Part shown: one piece after another, positions 57,101 to 64,000 of the stretch
Layout of the letters: every line of letters begins with the position of its first letter
Position numbering within the stretch: the stretch's first letter is position 1
Assembly (NCBI GenBank): GCA_949317995.1
Contig: OX439046.1
Coordinates: forward strand, 36,988,002-37,052,001
From: Acholoe squamosa
Taxonomy: Eukaryota > Annelida > Polychaeta > Phyllodocida > Polynoidae
Reading direction: 5' to 3'
Length of the DNA stretch: 64,000 bases
The notes under the pieces: model-generated
Database searches by the model: none
What the model was told of the DNA's origin: nothing
The model's input: only the letters and a program-made list of their open reading frames with translations
Position numbers and translations under genes: made by a program

Positions 57101-59007
57101 AGGCTCATAGACAGTGGCTACATTATATTCAATGTTATCTGGTTTTAGTTATCGTGGGTCAACAGATTGTAGGCCTACTTCATTTGTTGGACCTAACTCG
57201 CCAACTCGTGGCCCTTGTACTGGCCAATAGCATTTGCACACGGTCTTTTATAAGTATTGTGAAAAGTTGAAGGATACATGACACTAAGGTAGCAGTAAGG
57301 TCCAATTTTAAGAGACTGCGTCCAAAGTAGCCAGCCCTGCCGCCCCAGCCACGACCTGCCCCAAGGCTGTTCATCTGCTCCTTTACATTACCTCCTGGCA
57401 CTACACAAAGGCCAACTTCCTAAACACGCACTCCCCAAGGTACCATTAGTAGGTGAGATAAGTTTAGGTGTTAGTAGTGTGAGGCAGACACTTTGTGTGT
57501 TCCTCCAGGGTCTAGAGGAGACACATGCACCAGGGTCATCAGTAACCCTAGACCTCATCCCACCCCACACAGAGGTCCCCTGCTGCAGGCCGCACCATGA
57601 GCTTCATCTTACTCCTGCAGCTAGAATATACCAGCATATAGGGGACATCATATTTATCAGACATACTTAGTGTCAGTGACCTAGTTAATCTCACAGCAGA
57701 ATGTCATATTTCTTGCAGATGACGAGCGGTATTTCTTACGGTTTTTGATCGGTTGCAGGTACAATGTATCATAAATTGGCTTGTATAGGTGGGGTAGGGG
57801 CATCTCAGAATTTATAATGGAATCAAATGCAACCAATAGTCCCTAGAACGCCGACGAGACTATGTTTGCTTAGCACAAGGTGATGGATAAAAACGGTTAT
57901 CATAGCATTATACCCAGACAGTGGAAGAGGAAAGGGCATCAGTCATTGTGTCTGCCCCACATTACTGCTATCAAAGGCACTATAGGTCAGAAAGACGTTT
58001 GGCAGTATACCACACTTGGACTATCCATGTACAAACGAGCAGAGCTTATATTGCACCACACCACCCGTCATATATCCCTGTGGTTAAACTAAGATCAGCC
58101 TTGTGCAGTAATGGATAGATCATGTTACGACCCCACATACGTGGTACAACTATCCCCAGGCCTGTTATCGGTCAGTGCTGTGTAGCAACGGTAGCTTCTT
58201 TTACAACCCTTTGTATATATGATTATGATGCAGAAACATCCAACTCTGTACAGTTCATTTTTAGGTCTGATGCTCCTGTAGAGCTGTGTGTTAGGTTCTC
58301 CATTCTGCATCACTTTACCCGAACGTAACCTTAGGTGTGGATGTGCTACAGGTAGTACTACATATAGAGGCTGACCATTCAACCACTATCTTTGTAAACG
58401 ACTGCTGTCTATGCACCCATATTAGGTAGTGTTTGACCAATGCCTACAGCCATCCCTTTCCTCGATATCCACAGGCCTGCCAGCAATAGACCATCAACCC
58501 CAACACCACCCCTAGGCCACCTCCAGTCTCTCACCTACACACACAGTGTACCTAGTCTTCAAGGCTACTGACGCCATGCCTTGATCAAACAGGTAGGTGC
58601 ATTTGTAAGGGGCGCACCTAGCTTTATGTGAGGCCCACCGATATAATAACACCAACCACTGCTCTACCTCTGCTCACTGTGTTGTCAAGTAGTTGTGGGG
58701 CTCTAGCATAGTTTATGGTCAGAGTAAGCAGAGCAATATCACTGGTATTACACTGTTCCTGTTATTAGTTGAATGTGGTTAACGGTAGATTGTGTCCTAG
58801 CAGGAACTGTGCTGTTAGTATTTGACATTGGTAATGTTATACATTAACCTACAAATACATGCTCATTTTGCTCATGGTACCTCTTTTCGAGCATAGACGG
58901 CCCGGCTAATCCATACTAAGCCACACTGTGTGTTATAATGTGTCCCTTGATCCCTCCTTGATCTACATGTTATCTACATAGCACTCAGTTACCTTAAGCA
59001 CAGCCCA
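57101..59007. other. non-coding stretch, nothing recognised
   Basis: Open frames of 60-85 codons on both strands (for example 58125-58382 minus) show no domains or repeats. Confidence 0.5.
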
Positions 59008-59015
59008 GGTACATT

Positions 59016-59066
59016 TTGTCCGGCGGGCGCTGACTCTTACCTAACTGAGTCGCGCACAGTGACTAG
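59016..59066. mobile_element. TIR-only micro-element (internally deleted form of the 22540 element)
   Basis: Its reverse complement contains the first 24 bases of the 22540 element (TAGTCACTGTGCGCGACTCA and TTA) directly joined to the last 26 (GGTAAGAGTCAGCGCCCGCC then GGACAA). It has its own 8-bp duplication, GGTACATT, at 59008-59015 and 59067-59074. Confidence 0.8.
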
Positions 59067-59074
59067 GGTACATT

Positions 59075-59618
59075 GAGACCTATTATAAGGAGCTGATAAT
59101 GCAAGGAATTCTTACTCCATGTATAGAGGTGCTAATCACGTAGACGTCGGCGCCAGTATTACAAGAATGGACAATTATTGACACTACGTTCTCTACTGTT
59201 CGTTTTCTCTTTATTTATGGCTACACCCACTTCCTAGTTTTAAGATTCTTTTACCCTGACAAAAAGTCCTTCAGGTCTGCTCAGAAATCGATACATCTTG
59301 TAATGATAAGTGTGTTGGTGCACATACAACAAAGGCACCACGAATCTACAACCTCCTGTGACAAGACAATCAGAGGATTTCCTTTCTTGTCGTATCATTC
59401 CCTGCTGTCACTGAGTTGTAGTTTAAAGCACGACCATACTTCACAGAGACATACAAGCATGAATGATAGACCCCCAAAAATAGACATTTTGTAGAATAGC
59501 ATCATTTCATATTGACATTTGTGTATTTTAACTGGGTTAAACCAGAGATGCAACTCTCTAGTCTACAAAATGCAAGAAATCTTGTGATTGTGATATATTA
59601 TCTGTGCGAAAGTTGATA
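59075..59618. other. non-coding spacer
   Basis: No feature recognised. Confidence 0.5.
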
Positions 59619-59622
59619 CCGG

Positions 59623-59973
59623 TGTAACGGTTCATTTCGACTTATATGTTGGGTGGCTCTTTGGCTCACTTATTACTAGAGATACCAACACAACACGAGT
59701 AGTTCGGGTTGGGCAAAGCCCCAGACTTCCTACCGCTCGGGTAGGCCTTTATTGAAGGTACAAACACACGTCTGGACTGGACTATGTCCAGTCCTCCCTG
59801 CGGTTCATCCGGCTCCTTAGTAGGAGCTGGACGCGAGGTGTGGTGCTGCCCGCTCTTGTACCAAACGGGTACCGCAAAGCGACGCCTGGTTGGCATAGAA
59901 GGAACGAGCACCACACGAACACATCTCTTGGATGAAGCACAGTAATATATATACAACAATGCCGGCCCCTACA
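59623..59973 (-). mobile_element. probable solo LTR (351 bp)
   Basis: On the minus strand it starts TGTAGGGGCCGGCATTG, has TATATATATTAC near the start, AATAAAGG near 59745 and ends ACCGTTACA. This is the TG...CA, TATA, polyadenylation-signal order of an LTR. CCGG flanks both sides (59619-59622 and 59974-59977). GC-rich compared with its surroundings. The flanks and ends also make an 11-bp inverted repeat, so a TIR element is the alternative. No internal retrotransposon sequence is adjacent. Confidence 0.6.
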
Positions 59974-60102
59974 CCGGTATATTCTAGCAAAAAGAAGCAA
60001 TTTGGGCAAAGCTAGGAAAGGTTGTATAGATCTATGTAAGACCTATCTCTAAAAAATTGAAGTATGTGTTCACTAATGGTAGTTGGTTTGCTCTGCACCA
60101 TG

Positions 60103-60254
60103 CAGTGTCGGATCCAGGATTTTGAAAAGGGGGGAGGCGCCCCTCATTTAGCCCCTAATTTTGGCTAAATTCTAGGGTAAAAAAAGTTAGGTAAACTCTT
60201 AAGAACTGGGGAAAAGGGGGGGCGGCCATGCGCCCCCCTCTAAATCCACCACTG
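60103..60254. mobile_element. 152-bp hAT5-like MITE, second copy
   Basis: CAGTGTCGGATCCAGGATTT to CTCTAAATCCACCACTG. Same length and interior (CTAATTTTGGCTAAATTCTA then GGGTAAAAAAAGTTAG) as 16242-16393. The flanking duplication is not recognisable. Confidence 0.85.
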
Positions 60255-60620
60255 CAGGTCTCTTGTGGAGGTTTGAGGGATAGGTGTGGTTAGTTAGGCC
60301 TCTATTGGCTTTACTGCCTCTTTAAGTCTGCAGTGCCATCTTTATGTACGGCCTTAATCGGCTTGTCCTTAACAATCTCCCTCACCAACACCACCATGCT
60401 TGTGGAATAGGCTTACAGAACATTATCTCAAGTTGCATACGACAGCCCCATAGGTTTAACCAAGAACCTCTGTATCACACCCCCCAGTGTGATAACCCTT
60501 CCCCGTATCACACTGCCATGTAGATCATTGCAAATGGACACATAACTAATGATGAAATGGTTACTAATGCCAAATAAATGAATTTTTGAACATTTCTGAC
60601 AAAAATAACTTGAGATAAAT
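60255..60620. other. non-coding spacer with a smaller TGTGATAACCC inverted pair
   Basis: CACCCCCCAGTGTGATAACC near 60480 shares GTGTGATAACCC with the palindrome at 60621, suggesting a decayed relative. Confidence 0.4.
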
Positions 60621-60719
60621 ACAAAGGAGCACTCGAATTGGTCCCCACTGAAGGTTATCACACTCGGCTTCGCCTTGTGTGATAACCCTCAGTGGGGACC
60701 AATTCTTGTGCACCTTTGT
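60621..60719. repeat. 99-bp near-perfect palindrome
   Basis: The arms ACAAAGGAGCACTCGAATTG...GTCCCCACTGA and TCAGTGGGGACCAATTC...GTGCACCTTTGT pair almost completely around a central CACTCGGCTTCGCCTTGTG. A fold-back MITE without an evident TSD. Confidence 0.8.
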
Positions 60720-60821
60720 CTATGTACTGCACTTGGTTCGTGAGGCTAAGATGGACGGGAATGGTGAACAGAGTGAAGAATGGAGGGATGATCTGCAGAA
60801 AGGGCGGGAGGGAGAGATTCT

Positions 60822-61290
60822 GGTTTGGTTTGGTTGATTTTACGTCCACTAATAGTACTTAAAAGTTAGCAGACATTTCTGTGGTTCGCGGACATCAAGT
60901 CCTTTCTTTTCTTTTAGGACAGGTTTTTTTAAAGCTGCTTGTCCAAACAGCTAGACAGGTATTTATATGCTGCTTGCCCGACACAGCAGTGACCGAATCT
61001 ATGAATGACCGAATCTATGAGGAGGGTTGAGGGGGAAAACTGCTACTGGGGCTTCATTCCCCTACTCTTTTCAAAGGATAGCAAGTGTTCTTTTATTTGC
61101 CTGGTCCCATAGACAGAGCCAGACAAACCACGGCCTTTGATCACTCAGATGTGGTTCGCTGAGGGGAATCCCATGGCAAAAGGCAAGCATGTATGCCCTG
61201 GCCCATGCATATGGACACCAGCTGCCCACATGCTCACCCCAAGCCACAAGAAACCCCAAGTTTGTCGCCTTTTACGAATCTGGTATGCCC
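60822..61290. mobile_element. possible retroposon fragment (TTTTACGTCC...GTCGCCTTTTACG)
   Basis: TTTGGTTTGGTTGATTTTAC at one side and TTGTCGCCTTTTACGA at the other resemble the edges of SINE/LINE-3'-end repeats common in mollusc genomes. I recognise only the style. TSDs and internal promoter boxes were not found. Confidence 0.3.
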
Positions 61291-61744
61291 ACTGGTAGAA
61301 TGGAAGGAGAATTCCTCCTTTGTGGACTCCCAATAAAGTTATTCTGCTCCTCCATGCCCTCACATGAAGGTCCCCACTCCACAGGGGGAGGAGGGAGAGA
61401 GGGACGGATAGCAGTTGGACTGGTAAAAAGAGGAAGATAGATAATATTATTAGAGATAGAATGACTCCAGTCAATCTAGAACGTGTAGCTAATAAGACAT
61501 AAGAAGCATAAGCCAGAATGATTTTTGTAGGAACGTTGAGCCAATAAATTACTTACCTAATTAAATATATCCAGAATTACCATAAGTGCTTTCCGTGTCC
61601 AAATCAGGTACCCACTACTTAATAAAATTGAACGCGTGCTATAGAGCACTTATGGCCCAGGTCTTCCACCAAATATCATAAAAAATATATAGAAATTAAA
61701 CCTACCTAACTGTTGACACTATAGTGACAGTTATGTCCAAGTCG
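61291..61744. other. non-coding spacer
   Basis: No feature recognised. Confidence 0.5.
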
Positions 61745-61906
61745 TCAATGCTTAAGCCTATGGAAAATGCACCCATTATCGCTCGTATGTTTCATTGGCG
61801 AATAACTCCTTTCCTGGCGAGTTAAGCATTGCACAATATCAGCAGGTCTTGAATAAGGATCCGTATTTTCAATAGAATTGCCAGAGAGATTGTATTTCTC
61901 CTCCAT
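61745..61906 (-). CDS. small open frame in a dispersed repeat, 53 aa (uncertain)
   Basis: From the ATG at 61906 the minus strand encodes 53 residues starting MEEKYNLSGNSIENTDPYSR and ending at TGA. The frame stays open upstream for about 17 further codons without an ATG. A different frame from the ATG at 61965 (AAAATGG, good Kozak; MADSETIDS..., 47 codons) lies just upstream, so a one-base shift would join them. The second half matches the 46.4-kb repeat at the protein level with synonymous changes. It may be part of an unknown transposon gene or a real short exon. No domain recognised. Confidence 0.3.
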   Translation of the reverse strand: MEEKYNLSGNSIENTDPYSRPADIVQCLTRQERSYSPMKHTSDNGCIFHRLKH

Positions 61907-61960
61907 TTTGTTATAATCCAGCAGTTTCGATGGCACCGTGAGTCGATCGTCTCGCTGTCT

Positions 61961-62240
61961 GCCATTTTGGATTTTTTATGTTCTGTGCGCATGCACGACC
62001 CCTCCTTGCCGGAAGTAGCATTTTCGACGGAGAAATGATATATTCTATCGATTTAACTTGAAATTACTGGCTTTTTTAATATAATCCATTAATTTCGGGC
62101 AATATTAATCGATTTGAATCAAATACATTGCCTCAATTTACAATTTATGAAAAATAAAAAACCTTACGATGGACCACTCTGTGCGCATGTCCGAACTTGC
62201 CTTGCCGGAAATGCAATAGCCATAACAAAAGTATGGCGGT
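61961..62240. promoter_or_regulatory. candidate TATA-less promoter (NRF1/ETS/YY1-like motifs, duplicated)
   Basis: NRF1-like TGCGCATGCAC (61986-61996) and GTGCGCATGT (62181-62190), ETS-like CCGGAAGT (62009-62016) and CCGGAAAT (62205-62212), and YY1-like CCAAAATGGC (minus, 61961-61970) and ATGGCGG (62233-62239). A roughly 40-bp segment containing the NRF1 and ETS motifs is present twice, about 196 bp apart. Such combinations mark housekeeping promoters in animals. A minus-strand ATG (61965) lies directly downstream. Confidence 0.45.
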
Positions 62241-62302
62241 CTGATTTACAAGGTTGATCTTTTCTTGAAACCATCGCATTCTAAGACCCTTCTTCAACTT
62301 AC

Positions 62303-62348
62303 CTGCTGAAAAAAGCGTCTTAATTGGACAATTCCCATAGGAGCCCAT
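62303..62348 (-). CDS. possible first coding exon ending at a perfect donor (uncertain)
   Basis: On the minus strand an ATG at 62348 starts MGSYGNCPIKTLFSA, followed by one base and the donor CAG|GTAAGT (62302 downward). The donor matches the consensus fully. The ATG context is mediocre (C at -3, G at +4), and TTTTTTCAG just before the donor could equally be an acceptor. No further exon is recognised, so this stays tentative. Confidence 0.25.
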
Positions 62349-63273
62349 GTGTTATGTCTATCGCGAAAATCTATCGCACAATGCAATCCTATGGAGCCTC
62401 ATTTTCCTGAGAAAGAAGGTCAAACATTTCAGGTTTTTTCTTTAGCTTTTTTCATAGCTAAAGAATCTTTTTTTCCAGGAATTGTGCATGTGCAATGAAA
62501 GACTAGATCCTAAAGATTATGTTTCCATGATTTTGTGTTTAATTATCCCCCAATTTCGATGAGCAATTCCCATCTAAAGTCCAAATTGCCGATCATCACT
62601 TTTGGCTGAAAAGGCGCCGCCAATGACCTAGGAGGACCTGGGCCAATAATGGTTCAGTGAGTAACATTACCGTAGGATGCAAACGTTATATGCATTCTAA
62701 TTACGTAGTTTATGAGTCTCCATTCTCCATGGCATGTGTTAACTGCTACCTCGAATTCAATACCAAAGTCCATACTTGAAGCAATATTCTTCTCCAAACA
62801 CGAGCAGGCAATCAATATGATTTAATAAACTTATAATTCTAAGGATCAGTCACAAGTGGGGGATAACATCCCTTCATCCCAAAGGCATTTAAAAGCCTCT
62901 CCAATGGAAGCAAAGCCATTGTCAATGAAAAAGATCTCAGGGTGAAACTAATATGACAAGCTAATACCTGGAAACAGCCCTCATGGAGAATGGCATCCTT
63001 GTTATCTCAGCCTTAAAGGAAGGTGGAAGAGGTGCAGAGCAGGAGGTGGAAAGTAATTGCTGCAAATAATGGACGTCTTCCACCAACATTGCTTCTCAGT
63101 ATTGCCCAGAGGATTTATATCAGAATTTTCTTTTTTAATTTTGATTTAAAGTGATAAGAATCAAATAGGTTAGTGCTGAGTGTTTCGGTGGGTGCAGTGT
63201 CATGACTGTTGAAACAATTCCATCTATTCAGCCTCTAGACAGAAGCATATTATATTTTGGTTATAGATCTATA
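62349..63273. other. non-coding stretch, nothing recognised
   Basis: A small hairpin TTTAGCTTTTTTCATAGCTAAA lies at about 62442-62463 (written here across its loop). No coding signal. Confidence 0.45.
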
Positions 63274-63278
63274 TGGTA

Positions 63279-63429
63279 CAGGGGCGTAGGAAAAGGGGGG
63301 GCAGGGGGGCCTGCCCCCCCCCAATAACGAAGAGGTTCCCTATATAATCCTATATGAAAATATAGCAGCCCCCCCCCAACCGAGACCCCTGCCCCCCTCC
63401 AATAAAAAAAATTGCTTCCTACGCCCCTG
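63279..63429. mobile_element. 151-bp hAT5-like MITE with 5-bp TSD
   Basis: The ends CAGGGGCGTAGGAAAAGG and GCTTCCTACGCCCCTG are inverted. They are flanked by TGGTA (63274-63278 and 63430-63434). The interior is CCCCCC/GGGGGG-rich, forming a long hairpin. Confidence 0.9.
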
Positions 63430-63434
63430 TGGTA

Positions 63435-64000
63435 CAGTGGCAGCACATCACACTGCATCAATAGATAATTCATGGGGGATCTTGCCATTTTACCCATCTT
63501 CTGAGAGAAATAAACAGAAAACTAGGCTCATACAAAAAGGATTTGCAAAAAAAAGATATGAAATAACAGTGTTTCAGAAACCGTTTTATGCCAAAGTGGG
63601 GATCTTCCCTCTCATGCACGCCATATCAAATGAATTTCATATTTAATTTGATATTTAAGCTACCCATATAACCTTCAATTTAACTGAAAGGATTTTGGAA
63701 AATATTTGAATATCAAACAGATTCAGTGAAATTGCTCCCCAATGTAAGACAATATCTAATGGAAAACATATCAGGGAGTAACCTGTGGATGTTTAGAACA
63801 GCTGAGCTCTCACTGTATTACCCAGCTAACTGGGCCCTAGATATGTTCATTCAGAGGCCCAGCAATTGATGTCCACTGAAACCAAGTACCATGGGTTTGA
63901 GGGCAGTTTGTGGCCAAATGATTCCTGTGTGCATTAATTAAAGTAGACCCCTGTCTTGTTTTGACCTTTATGAAGCTGTCCTACTTACTGTGATAATTTA
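63435..64000. other. non-coding stretch to the window edge
   Basis: ATTTGATATTTAA-like A/T palindromes lie near 63640-63660. No coding domain. Confidence 0.5.

Noticed and set aside
59666-60009. 97- and 75-codon minus-strand frames
   Set aside because: They lie inside the likely solo LTR and overlap each other in different frames.

Overview
This window is animal nuclear DNA. It has no operons, Shine-Dalgarno sites or dense ORFs. It is almost entirely non-coding and packed with short inverted-repeat transposons, SINEs, minisatellites and microsatellites. The repeat style (an (ACTC)n-tailed SINE, a tRNA-headed SINE, many CAG...CTG-ended miniature elements, abundant minisatellites) suggests a marine invertebrate, with a lophotrochozoan (mollusc-like) or cephalochordate/hemichordate genome most plausible. 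I cannot fix the phylum from sequence alone. No RNA gene and no complete protein gene could be supported.

Gene content is minimal. The best coding call is a first coding exon on the minus strand (6262 to 6166). It encodes an N-terminus starting MGCGRSKS, a textbook N-myristoylation/palmitoylation signal, and ends in a good splice donor. The rest of that gene would lie to the left, in or beyond 1-6160. A second possible gene start is at 61.8-62.35 kb, where NRF1-like, ETS-like and YY1-like motifs form a TATA-less promoter signature next to a minus-strand ATG. A perfect CAG|GTAAGT donor follows a short ORF at 62303. At 51.2-52.07 kb lies a decayed non-LTR retrotransposon reverse transcriptase.

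Layout: 1-5.6 kb holds three minisatellites and a 6-bp-TSD element. 5.6-7.9 kb holds the MGCG exon. 7.9-12.3 kb holds a tRNA-like palindrome, two nested miniature transposons, a local duplication and SINE copy A. 13-14.2 kb is AT-rich. 14.7-21.7 kb holds SINE copies B and C, a 47-bp minisatellite, a highly uniform 60-bp array and a 796-bp TIR element with internal motif arrays. 21.9-25.1 kb holds a TA microsatellite, an 8-bp-TSD element and a second motif-array TIR element. 26.4-31.1 kb holds a MITE, a TA tract, a composite minisatellite/MITE array and a 33-bp array. 32-33 kb holds a hammerhead-like motif and a third motif-array TIR element. 35-46.5 kb holds a cluster of four related MITEs, X-box-bearing repeats and dispersed repeats. 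46.9-52.3 kb holds the tRNA-SINE, more MITEs, SINE copies D and E, and the LINE remnant. 54-64 kb holds further MITEs, a 50-bp TIR-only micro-element, a likely solo LTR, a large palindrome and the promoter-like cluster.

The most interesting signals are: (i) a (ACTC)n-tailed SINE family with five copies, all with target-site duplications; (ii) a hammerhead-ribozyme-like fold at 32.04-32.09 kb; (iii) the MGCG exon; (iv) three TIR elements of one unusual architecture, with mirrored arrays of a short motif inside the termini; (v) a TIR-only micro-element at 59.0 kb whose 618-bp parent form sits at 22.5 kb; and (vi) a possible housekeeping promoter at 62 kb.
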